Shown: positions 34,462 through 41,570 of the stretch, piece by piece
Numbering within the stretch: position 1 is the stretch's first letter
Layout: every line of letters starts with the position of its first letter
Assembly (NCBI RefSeq): GCF_009299835.1
Contig: NZ_VKCZ01000019.1
Location: 655,216-719,215, forward strand
Length of the DNA stretch: 64,000 nt
From: Microlunatus speluncae
Lineage (GTDB): Bacteria > Actinomycetota > Actinomycetes > Propionibacteriales > Propionibacteriaceae
Direction: 5' to 3'
The notes under the pieces: generated by a model
Told to the model about the DNA's origin: nothing
What the model saw: the letters and a program-made list of their open reading frames with translations, nothing else
Database searches by the model: none
Program-made: the position numbers and the translations under genes

Positions 34462-35241
34462 ATGGAATCCGATCAGGTGATCACGGTCGGGGTGCTCACC
34501 CCGCACGCTGCGACCGGTCCGGAGGCCGAGCTGCCGGACCTGGCGCCGGGGTGGGTCCGCGTCGCGGTCTCGAGGACCCGCCCCGCGGCGTCCCGTTCTG
34601 CTCGTGCCGCCGGCGGCCCGACTTCAGCGAGCGACCTGCGGACGCAGGCCGGCCCCCTGGCCCTGGACGAGGCGGCGTCGGTGCTGGTGCCCGGCGTGGA
34701 CGTGCTCGCCTTCGCCTCAACGGGCTCGGGTTACGCCCTGGGCTATGACGAGGAGTCCGCGCTCGTACGGCGACTCCGCGACCGGTGGGACGTGCCGGTG
34801 TGCGCCACCTCGCTTGCCGCGGTGTCGGCGCTGCGGTCCCGAGACGTCACGCGGGTCAGCATCGTCCATCCGCCGTGGTTCGGGCCTTCGCTCAACGACC
34901 TCGGCGCCGAGTATTTCCGCAGCCAAGGCTTCGAGGTCGTCGATGCTCGGCTGGCGGACCTTCCCGACGGCCCGGAGCTCATCCGGCCGGCCATGGTCGT
35001 CGATTGGGTCGCGCGGCAGCTCTGCGACCGCGCCGAAGCAGTGTTCCTCGGCGGCAACGGCTTCCGGGCCGCTCGCGCCGTCCACCCGTTGGAGTGCCGG
35101 ACCGGACGCCTCGTGGTGGAGGCGAATCAGGTCCTGCTGTGGTCCGTCCTCGAGCACACCGAAGTGCCGGTGATCGTTCGAGGCTTCGGAAAGTTGTTCG
35201 ACGACCGTCAACCGGACGGCAACACGATGAAGGAGAACTGA
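34462..35241 (+). CDS. Aspartate/glutamate racemase-superfamily protein (maleate isomerase-like) with altered active-site positions
   Basis: A 259-residue protein from ATG 34462. The pattern fits maleate isomerase/arylmalonate decarboxylase relatives: GVLTPHAATGPEAE, DVLAFASTGSGYALG, VCATSLAAVSALR, VFLGGNGFRAAR, and the late motif LVVEANQVLLW. In active family members the first and third of these carry catalytic cysteines (CTS and SCT types). Here I read serine in the first and glycine in the second, so the normal chemistry may be lost or different. It lies between a divergent LysR gene and a DHFR-like gene two bases downstream. Confidence 0.65.
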   Translation: MESDQVITVGVLTPHAATGPEAELPDLAPGWVRVAVSRTRPAASRSARAAGGPTSASDLRTQAGPLALDEAASVLVPGVDVLAFASTGSGYALGYDEESALVRRLRDRWDVPVCATSLAAVSALRSRDVTRVSIVHPPWFGPSLNDLGAEYFRSQGFEVVDARLADLPDGPELIRPAMVVDWVARQLCDRAEAVFLGGNGFRAARAVHPLECRTGRLVVEANQVLLWSVLEHTEVPVIVRGFGKLFDDRQPDGNTMKEN

Positions 35242-35243
35242 TC

Positions 35244-35843
35244 ATGCGAGACGTCGTTCTGTACATGTCGATGTCATTGGACGGGTTCGTCGACAGCGAC
35301 CGTGAGCACCCGGGAGTCGCGATCCCGGAGGGCGACGAACTTCGGCAATGGAAGTTCGACCGCATTCGCAAGACCGGTGCCCACCTCATGGGCCGGGTGT
35401 CGTACCAGCAGATGGGGCCGCACTGGCAGCAGTCGGACGACCCGTACGCGACCGTGATGAACGACATCCCCAAGATCGTGTTCTCCAAGACGCTCAGCGT
35501 CTCCGAGGCGACCTGGCCGGTGACCCGAGTCGCCCGCGGTGATCTCGCGGCCGAGATCGCCGCGATCAAGGCCGAGCCCGGCCCGGACGTGATCGTCTGG
35601 GGCGGCGGCCGGTTCGCGGGTGCGCTGGCGGCGGCGGACCTGATCGACGAGTACCGCCTCTTCGTCCAGCCGTTGGTGCTGGGTCAGGGCCGCGCGCTGT
35701 TCGACCAACTGCCCGCATCACGACACCTGGACCTCGTCCAGGCCCTGTCGTTCCCCAGCGGCGTCGTGGTGCAGAGCTACCGGCCACAGAATCGAAGTCT
35801 GAACCCCGACTTGTCAGACTCACACCAGGTCAGAGCGTGGTGA
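35244..35843 (+). CDS. Dihydrofolate reductase-like (RibD C-terminal domain) protein
   Basis: A 199-residue protein of the bacterial bifunctional deaminase-reductase C-terminal family: VLYMSMSLDGFVDSD start, HLMGRVSYQQMGPHW, KIVFSKTLS, VIVWGGGRFAGAL and the last strand SGVVVQSY. Such stand-alone proteins bind NADPH but have few proven substrates. The last dozen residues (LNPDLSDSHQVRAW) and the stop are encoded by a palindromic repeat, so the gene end was probably rewritten by that insertion. It follows the racemase-like gene by two bases. Confidence 0.8.
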   Translation: MRDVVLYMSMSLDGFVDSDREHPGVAIPEGDELRQWKFDRIRKTGAHLMGRVSYQQMGPHWQQSDDPYATVMNDIPKIVFSKTLSVSEATWPVTRVARGDLAAEIAAIKAEPGPDVIVWGGGRFAGALAAADLIDEYRLFVQPLVLGQGRALFDQLPASRHLDLVQALSFPSGVVVQSYRPQNRSLNPDLSDSHQVRAW

Positions 35844-35861
35844 GAGTCTGACAAGTCGGGG
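35804..35861. repeat. Palindromic element, family with CCGACTTGTCAGA ends (copy a)
   Basis: CCCCGACTTGTCAGACT (35804-35820) and AGTCTGACAAGTCGGGG (35845-35861) are perfect 17-bp inverted arms around a 24-bp loop. The stop codon of the upstream gene lies in the element and the convergent SRPBCC gene ends next to it, so the hairpin may serve as a terminator for both. Confidence 0.8.
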
Positions 35862-35862
35862 G

Positions 35863-36312
35863 TTACGGGGTGGTGGGGGCGAACTCTGCGGCCAGGATGT
35901 CCAGTTGCTGCGCGGTTCCCTGCTCCCGCCACTCGGGCTGTTCCTGGCCGGGCAGATACATGCCGTGTTCGGTCAGGACGATCCGGGTGGAATCGCCGTC
36001 GGCCTCGAACTCGACGCTGGTGACCGAGACCGTTGAGAGTTGATCTTCGGCGTGCAGGGTCGACGTCGAGAGGATGCGTTCGTGGGGGAGGATCTCGGCG
36101 TAGCGGGCTTGGTGCGTCAGGGCGCGGCCTTCGGCGTCGAAACCCTTGACGATCTCCAGCCCGCCGACCACGAAGTCCTGCGAGTGCTCCGCTCCCTGGG
36201 CCATCCAACGCTTCCGTGCCGCCGGTGTTGCCCAGGCCGCGAACACCCTCTCGATCGGGGCCGGGTAGTGGCGTTCCAAGGTGAACGTCGAGTGGGTTAC
36301 TTCCATGATCAT
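35863..36312 (-). CDS. SRPBCC/AHSA1 family protein
   Basis: A 149-residue protein with the START-like AHSA1 pattern: FTLERHYPAPIERVFAAWAT, then a W-M strand, IVLTEHGMYLPGQ and a final helix. The start ATG 36312 overlaps the stop of the ArsR gene (ATGA). ArsR-AHSA1 pairs are common in actinobacteria; the AHSA1 protein may bind a hydrophobic ligand. The function is not established. Confidence 0.85.
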   Translation of the reverse strand: MIMEVTHSTFTLERHYPAPIERVFAAWATPAARKRWMAQGAEHSQDFVVGGLEIVKGFDAEGRALTHQARYAEILPHERILSTSTLHAEDQLSTVSVTSVEFEADGDSTRIVLTEHGMYLPGQEQPEWREQGTAQQLDILAAEFAPTTP

Positions 36313-36650
36313 GGTCCTTTCAGGTAGTCGCCGAGTTGATCAAGTTGCCGTTCCCAGCCCGTACGCTGTCGACCGAGCCATCGTTCAGCCGCGCGCAGCG
36401 CTTCGGGTTCGATCCGGCAGCTGCGGACCCGGCCGACCTTCTCGGTGACGATGACACCGGCGTCCTCCAGCACCTGCAGATGTTGCATCACCGCCGAGAG
36501 TGACATCTCCAGCGGCTCGGCCAGTGCCTTGACCGCCGCGGGTCCGCGGACCAGCCGCTCGACGATCGCGCGGCGCGTCGGATCGGCGATCGCATGAAAG
36601 ATCCGGCCGATCTGGTCCGATCCGGATTGGTTAGGCATGTGCTTAACCAT
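36309..36650 (-). CDS. ArsR-family winged-helix regulator
   Basis: A 113-residue regulator. It begins with IGRIFHAIADPTRRAIVERL, then the recognition helix LEMSLSAVMQHLQVLEDAGV and wing VTEKVGRVRSCRIE, typical of ArsR-like proteins paired with AHSA1 genes. No cysteine metal site is seen. ATG 36650 is preferred; 36638 is also possible. ATGCTTAAC and related GCTTAAC words on either side of the start could be binding sites. Confidence 0.85.
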   Translation of the reverse strand: MVKHMPNQSGSDQIGRIFHAIADPTRRAIVERLVRGPAAVKALAEPLEMSLSAVMQHLQVLEDAGVIVTEKVGRVRSCRIEPEALRAAERWLGRQRTGWERQLDQLGDYLKGP

Positions 36651-36699
36651 CGCAGCATAAGCCCAAAAGGTCAAGTAAATGCTTAACTGTTTCCACTCG

Positions 36700-38085
36700 C
36701 TACCGGTGCTGCCGCGGCCGGATGCCGAGGCTGATCACGGAGCTGATCAGCAGGCAGGCCGCCGCGATGGTGAGGCTGGTCTGCATCCCGGCGACGAACC
36801 GGTAGCGGTCCGCGATCATGGATCCGAAGACTGCGATCGCGACCGCGCCCCCGATCTGGCGGAACGTGTTGAACACCGCGCTCGCCGTACCGGCACGTTC
36901 GGCCGGGACGCCTTCCAGGACCACGCCGGTCACCGACGGCATGGCCAGCGAGCCGCCGGCGCCGATCGGGATGACGCAGAGTGCCGTGATCACCGGCGAA
37001 CCGAGGGGAGCGGTGATCACCAGCCCGAGCAGCCCGACCACCATCGACGACAACCCGGCGACGACGGGGACCCGGGCGCCGAACCGGTTGGTCACCGGCC
37101 CGCTGAGCAGGTTGCCGGCGATGGCGAAGAACGCCGACGGCAGGAACGCCAACCCTGCCTGCGCCGGCGGGAGTCCGAGGTGTTGCTGGAGATAGAGGCT
37201 GACCACGAAGACGTTGCCGAAGTTGCCGATCATGAAGGCGAAACCGACCAGCAAGGCGATCCGCAGACCGCGGGAGGCGAACAGCTCCAGCGGCATCATC
37301 GGCTGCCGTACCTTGGCCTGAACGATCAGGAATCCGGCCAGCGCGGCGGCGGCGGTCCCGAGACTGATCAGCACCAGCGGGGCGGCGAAACCCTGGTGCC
37401 CGCCCTCGATCAGGCCGTAGACCAGGGCGGAAAGGGCGATCAGGGCGAGCAGTTGGCCGGCGTAGTCGAACCGCGCCGGTCGCGTGGGTGAGCGGGCCAC
37501 CACCACCAGCAGGGCCAGCATCGCCGCACACACCGGCAGATTCATGGTGAACACCCAGCGCCAGTCGATCGTGGTCAGGGCCCCGCCGAGTGGCTGACCG
37601 ACGAGGCCGGCGACGGCGCCGCCCACCGCCCAGACGCCGAGGGCTCGGGCCCGGCGGGACGGGTCCGGGAACGCCTCCCGGACCAGCGACATCGACGCCG
37701 GCAGCATCACCGCGGCCGCCGCACCCTGCACGCAGCGACTCGCGATCAGCCAGCCGGCGCTCGGAGCGGCGCCGCAACCGGCGGAGGCCAGGCCGAACAG
37801 CAGAACCCCGAGCGCGAAGGCGCGTTTGGCTCCGATCCGGTCAGCCAGATTGCCGGCGAACAGCAGCAGGGCAGCGAAGGGCAGCGTGTAGCCGTCGATG
37901 ATCCATTGCTGGACGGTCGTGCCGCCGCCGAGTTCGGCCTGGATCTGAGCCAGGGCGACGTTGACGATCGAGATGTCCAGGGTGATCAGGAAGAACCCCA
38001 GCGACGCCACCGCGATCACGATCCGCGCCCGCGGCGAGCCGGGCGTGCCCACAACCGAACCGGCCCGGTCGGTCGTCCTGGTCAC
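36700..38085 (-). CDS. MFS drug/H+ antiporter, DHA2 (EmrB/QacA) family
   Basis: A 461-residue transporter from GTG 38085 (GAGG upstream); an upstream start would overlap the divergent VOC gene. About 14 helices are expected. Motifs: LDISIVNVALAQIQAELG (helix 1), GNLADRIGAKRAF (motif A), SRCVQGAAAAVMLPASM, and motif C-like GLVGQPLGGALTT. It would export small hydrophobic compounds. It is divergent from a small VOC protein, a frequent resistance-like arrangement. Confidence 0.85.
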   Translation of the reverse strand: MTRTTDRAGSVVGTPGSPRARIVIAVASLGFFLITLDISIVNVALAQIQAELGGGTTVQQWIIDGYTLPFAALLLFAGNLADRIGAKRAFALGVLLFGLASAGCGAAPSAGWLIASRCVQGAAAAVMLPASMSLVREAFPDPSRRARALGVWAVGGAVAGLVGQPLGGALTTIDWRWVFTMNLPVCAAMLALLVVVARSPTRPARFDYAGQLLALIALSALVYGLIEGGHQGFAAPLVLISLGTAAAALAGFLIVQAKVRQPMMPLELFASRGLRIALLVGFAFMIGNFGNVFVVSLYLQQHLGLPPAQAGLAFLPSAFFAIAGNLLSGPVTNRFGARVPVVAGLSSMVVGLLGLVITAPLGSPVITALCVIPIGAGGSLAMPSVTGVVLEGVPAERAGTASAVFNTFRQIGGAVAIAVFGSMIADRYRFVAGMQTSLTIAAACLLISSVISLGIRPRQHR

Positions 38086-38193
38086 CCTCGGATTCAACCG
38101 TGCCGAGCGAGGTTCTGGGAGGCCCTGCCGTGAGGTGTACCGGCAGGACACCCCAGGCCGAGGCGTGCCGGGTGGTCCAGGAGTGGGCGGTGC

Positions 38194-38206
38194 TATACCT
38201 GCCGAC
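38194..38206 (+). promoter_or_regulatory. -10 box of a leaderless VOC gene
   Basis: TATACC (38194-38199) lies seven bases before ATG 38207, and there is no ribosome site. This again suggests a leaderless transcript. The -35 region overlaps the MFS promoter zone. Confidence 0.35.
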
Positions 38207-38581
38207 ATGATCAGAAGAATCAGCGGAATCGTGATCGACTGCCCCGATCCGTCCGCCCTCGCCGGATTCTACGAGGGCTTGCTCGGCGCGACCCGCGTTC
38301 ATGAATCGGCTGACTGGATCACCCTCGAGGTCACGCCGGACGAGCCGACGCTGTCGTTGCAGCGCAGCGACAGCTATCGCCGGCCGGACTGGAAGGCCGG
38401 CGAGCCACCGCAGCAGCTCCACGTGGACTACCTGGTCGATGATCTTGATGTCGCCGAACGGCAGGTCCTGGCCCTCGGCGGGAGCCTGCTCGAGGGCTCC
38501 GACAAACCGATCGGCTACCGGGTCTACGCCGACCCGGCCGGCCACCCCTTCTGCCTGGTCACTCCCGAAGGGCTTGGCTGA
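38207..38581 (+). CDS. VOC (glyoxalase-like) family protein
   Basis: A 124-residue protein of the vicinal oxygen chelate fold: RISGIVIDCPDPSALAGFYE, then the first strand set to LSLQRSDS, then QLHVDYLVDDLDVAERQVL and the closing DPAGHPFCLV. Such proteins bind a metal and a small ligand; some sequester antibiotics. It is divergent from the DHA2 exporter, consistent with a resistance role, but no ligand can be named. Confidence 0.8.
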   Translation: MIRRISGIVIDCPDPSALAGFYEGLLGATRVHESADWITLEVTPDEPTLSLQRSDSYRRPDWKAGEPPQQLHVDYLVDDLDVAERQVLALGGSLLEGSDKPIGYRVYADPAGHPFCLVTPEGLG

Positions 38582-38600
38582 CCCACCTGGCTGGTCTCCA

Positions 38601-38818
38601 CGACACCGGCCTCGATCTTTCATGATCTTGGTCGTGGCCGGTGGCGGGATCGAGCTGACGCACTGGCACAAATCGGGGGCGGAAGAGCCCGTGGGAACCG
38701 AAAACCGCAGGTGGGACCACGTTGCGCCCCCGATTTGTGACGGTGGACCGTCAAGACGATCCCTCACCTCGCAACGACTGCGGCGCCGCAAGATCATGAA
38801 GAATCGAGGCTAGTGTCG
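38601..38818. mobile_element. MITE-like nested palindromic element
   Basis: The ends at 38601-38631 and 38788-38818 are 31-bp inverted repeats (about 27 identical positions), beginning CGACAC and containing GCCTCGAT and TTCATGATCTTG. Inside is a second inverted repeat, CACAAATCGGGGGCG (38667-38681) with CGCCCCCGATTTGTG (38725-38739), perfect over 15 bp. The element has no coding capacity and is 218 bp long. It fills most of the gap between the VOC and YCII genes. Confidence 0.55.
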
Positions 38819-39044
38819 TGCACACTAGGCGGGGTTGGAATAGGGAGGAAGACGCCCGTCCGGATTGCGGGCCATGATGGTCATGGTCGGCATCATGCCC
38901 GCTGACCGAGCCGCGCCGGCCCGCGGGCCGGGCGCCGAAATTGGTGTCGTAGGTGGCCGCTGGCGATCTGCGGATCGCCCGTCGGCAACCGCTGATTCTT
39001 CAGCGTCCCAGCCCGCGCCGGCCGTGGCTGCCAGACTCCGGCGT

Positions 39045-39380
39045 ATGAAGTACGTACTGCTGATCTGCGATGACGAATCGACCGTGCTGAGCAACGAGGA
39101 GATGGACGCCGACCCGGCGCACCGGGCCTGGGGCGACGACGTGGACCGGCGCGGCGTCGAGTTGTTCGGTGCGCGGTTGCGGCCGGTGGTCAATGCGACG
39201 ACGGTCCGGGTGCGCGACGGGGAAACTCTCGTCTCCGACGGGCCGTTCGCCGAGACCAAGGACCTCATCGGCGGCGTCGTCGCCATCGAGTGTGCCGATC
39301 TGGACGAGGCGATCGCGATCGCCGCCGGCCATCCGTACGCGCAGCAGGGTTCGGTCGAGATCCGTCCGATCTGGGACTGA
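39045..39380 (+). CDS. YCII-related (DGPF domain) protein
   Basis: A 111-residue protein with the YCII/DGPF fold: MKYVLLICDDESTVL, a central VRDGETLVSDGPFAETKD with the name-giving DGPF, and the closing SVEIRPIWD. Such proteins often lie beside ECF sigma factors; none is adjacent here, so it may be solitary. The function is unknown. ATG 39045 fits family starts. Confidence 0.85.
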   Translation: MKYVLLICDDESTVLSNEEMDADPAHRAWGDDVDRRGVELFGARLRPVVNATTVRVRDGETLVSDGPFAETKDLIGGVVAIECADLDEAIAIAAGHPYAQQGSVEIRPIWD

Positions 39381-39449
39381 CCTCGGCCGGCCGTGTCGAT
39401 TTCGCGCCGGGTCGTTCGTCCCCCGGGCACAGATGCCTGAGGAGGCGAG

Positions 39450-39791
39450 ATGAAGATCTCCAGTGTCACCGTCGGTCTGATCGTGAGCGACCTCGACGCG
39501 GCGGCCCGCTGGTACGAGCGCGTGCTGGAACGGGACGCCCCGGACCTGCGCCCGGTCGACGGCGTGATCGAGTACGACCTCGACGGCTGCTGGCTGCAGC
39601 TCTGCCGGGACGAGGTGCGGCCGGGCCACACCGTGTTCCGGTTCGGGGTGCCCGACGTGCGCGCGGAACGGCAGCGACTCGAGGAGCTCGGCCTCGTCGT
39701 GGGGGAGCTGATCGAGGTGCCGGGCGTGATCAGCTACTTCGATTTCGAGGACCCGGACCGCAACCGGCTCAGCTGCTACACCGAGGCCTGA
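39450..39791 (+). CDS. VOC (glyoxalase-like) family protein
   Basis: A 113-residue single VOC domain: TVGLIVSDLDAAARWYERVL, then IEYDLDGCWLQLCRD, TVFRFGVPDVRAERQRLE and FDFEDPDRNRLSCYTE. Metal-ligand glutamates are present near the end of the second half. It lies 69 bp after the YCII gene and may share a transcript. The function is unknown. Confidence 0.8.
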   Translation: MKISSVTVGLIVSDLDAAARWYERVLERDAPDLRPVDGVIEYDLDGCWLQLCRDEVRPGHTVFRFGVPDVRAERQRLEELGLVVGELIEVPGVISYFDFEDPDRNRLSCYTEA

Positions 39792-39813
39792 GGCCGCGGT
39801 CACTCCGTCGGTT

Positions 39814-39895
39814 GATGTCGCAGATCTGACACTCGTTTCGCCTTCGCCGCCATTCCAACGGAGGAACGACCAACCGTTGTCAGATCTGCGACATC
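39814..39895. repeat. Palindromic element with 18-bp perfect arms at the kinase gene end
   Basis: GATGTCGCAGATCTGACA (39814-39831) and TGTCAGATCTGCGACATC (39878-39895) are perfect inverted arms around a 46-bp loop. The stop codon of the FGGY kinase gene lies at the right end. The element separates convergent genes and may terminate both. TGTCAGA is shared with the CCGACTTGTCAGA family, but the rest differs. Confidence 0.7.
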
Positions 39896-41498
39896 ACGTG
39901 TGCTCGACCGCGGCCCGCTCGACCGGCAACGCGGCGACGTAGCGCTCGATGAACGCGTCGAAGCCGGCGACGTCGGCCGGATCGGGGTCGACGGTCTCCA
40001 GTTCGGTGCCGGCGAAGACCTCGGAGTCCAGGAAGTCGCCGAGACTCTGCTCGCCGTCGCGCTGGGTGAGGTAGGCGGCGAGCACCGCGATGCCCCAGGC
40101 CCCACCCTCGGCGGCGATTTCACCGACGGCGACCGGGGTGTCGATCGCGGCGGCAAGATAACGCTGGGCCACGCCCTTGGTCTTGAACAGGCCGCCGTGG
40201 GCGAACATCCGGTCCAGCCGGACGTCCTCGGCCTTCTGCAGCACGTCCATCCCGATCCGCAGCGTGGCCAGCGCGGCGAAGACGTGGCTGCGGATGAAGT
40301 TGGGCAGGTCGAAGGTGCTGTCCGGCGACCGCAGGAACAGCGGCCGGCCTTCTTCCAGTTCGGTGATCGGCTCGCCGGAGAGATAGTTGTAGGCCATCAG
40401 GCCGGCACAGTCCGGCGCACCGTCCAGCGAGGACCGCAGCAGCGTCTCGAAGATCTTGGTCGAGTCGGCCTCGACGCCCAGCCGGGCGGCGAAATCGGCG
40501 AACAGCCCGATCCAGGAGTTGAGCTCGCTGGCCCCGTTGTTGCAGTGCACCATCGCGACCAAGTCGCCGGCCGGAGTGGTCACCAGGTCGAGCTCGCGAT
40601 GCACCTGACCGAGCGCGCGTTCCAAGACGATCATGGCGAAGATGCTGGTGCCGGCGCTGACGTTGCCGGTCCGCGGAGCGACCGAGTTGGTCGCCACCAT
40701 GCCGGTGCCGGCGTCGCCCTCCGGCGGGCAGAGCGGGATCCCCGGCCGCAGGGTGCCGGTCGGGTCGAGCAGCTTCGCGCCGTCCTCGGACAGTTCGCCG
40801 GCCGGATCGCCGGCGCTGCGGATCGCCGGCAGCAGGTCGGCCAGGCGCAGCTCCAGGCCGCGCTCGGCGGTCAACTCGTCGAACCGGGCCAGCATCCGCT
40901 GGTCGTAGGAACCGGCGGCGATGTCGATCGGGAACATGCCGCTGGCATCGCCGACCCCGAGCACCCGCTCGCCGGTCAGCCGGCCGTGCACGTAGCCGGC
41001 CAGCGTGGTCAGCTGGCTGATCCGGCCGACGTGATCTTCACCGTTCAGGATCGCCTGGTAGAGGTGGGCCACGCTCCACCGGTGCGGGATGTTGTAGCCG
41101 AAGTGCTCGGTCAGCTGCTCGGCCGCGTCGCCGGTGTTGGTGTTGCGCCAGGTCCGAAACGGCGTCAGCAGTTCGCCGTCGGCGTCCAGCGCCAGATAGC
41201 CGTGCATCATCGCCGAGATGCCGAGCGCGCCGACCGTGGTCAGTTCGACGCCGTACCGCTCCCGGACGTCGCCGGCCAGTTCGGCGTAACACTCCTGCAG
41301 CCCGGTCTGGACCGCCTCCAGCGAGTAGGTCCAGAGGCGGTCGACGAACTGGTTCTCCCAGCCGTGGCCGCCGGAGGCGATGGGCAGTCGGTCGGGCCCG
41401 ATCAGCACGGCCTTGATCCGGGTGGAACCCAACTCGATGCCGAGCGCGGTCCGGCCCTCGGTGATCGCCGCGCGAATCGCGTCCGGTTCGTTGATCAT
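39894..41498 (-). CDS. FGGY-family carbohydrate kinase
   Basis: A 534-residue kinase. The N-terminal phosphate motif is GIELGSTRIKAVLI, and the C-terminal lobe carries GGLFKTKGVAQRYLAAAIDT, the FGGY signature region, and AEGGAWGIAVLAA. Family members phosphorylate sugars such as xylulose, ribulose or gluconate; this one has long inserts (AMMHGYLALDADGE, WRNTNTGDAAEQL) and its substrate is not clear. It is the last gene of an operon with an Opp-type importer, which suggests the imported compound is, or yields, its substrate. Confidence 0.8.
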   Translation of the reverse strand: MINEPDAIRAAITEGRTALGIELGSTRIKAVLIGPDRLPIASGGHGWENQFVDRLWTYSLEAVQTGLQECYAELAGDVRERYGVELTTVGALGISAMMHGYLALDADGELLTPFRTWRNTNTGDAAEQLTEHFGYNIPHRWSVAHLYQAILNGEDHVGRISQLTTLAGYVHGRLTGERVLGVGDASGMFPIDIAAGSYDQRMLARFDELTAERGLELRLADLLPAIRSAGDPAGELSEDGAKLLDPTGTLRPGIPLCPPEGDAGTGMVATNSVAPRTGNVSAGTSIFAMIVLERALGQVHRELDLVTTPAGDLVAMVHCNNGASELNSWIGLFADFAARLGVEADSTKIFETLLRSSLDGAPDCAGLMAYNYLSGEPITELEEGRPLFLRSPDSTFDLPNFIRSHVFAALATLRIGMDVLQKAEDVRLDRMFAHGGLFKTKGVAQRYLAAAIDTPVAVGEIAAEGGAWGIAVLAAYLTQRDGEQSLGDFLDSEVFAGTELETVDPDPADVAGFDAFIERYVAALPVERAAVEHT

Positions 41499-41570
41499 GT
41501 CTGCCTCTCGTTCCTGACGGTCACTTCGGGTGAGGTTAGGGCACGCCGGTCGCGGGCGACACGGCCGGTC

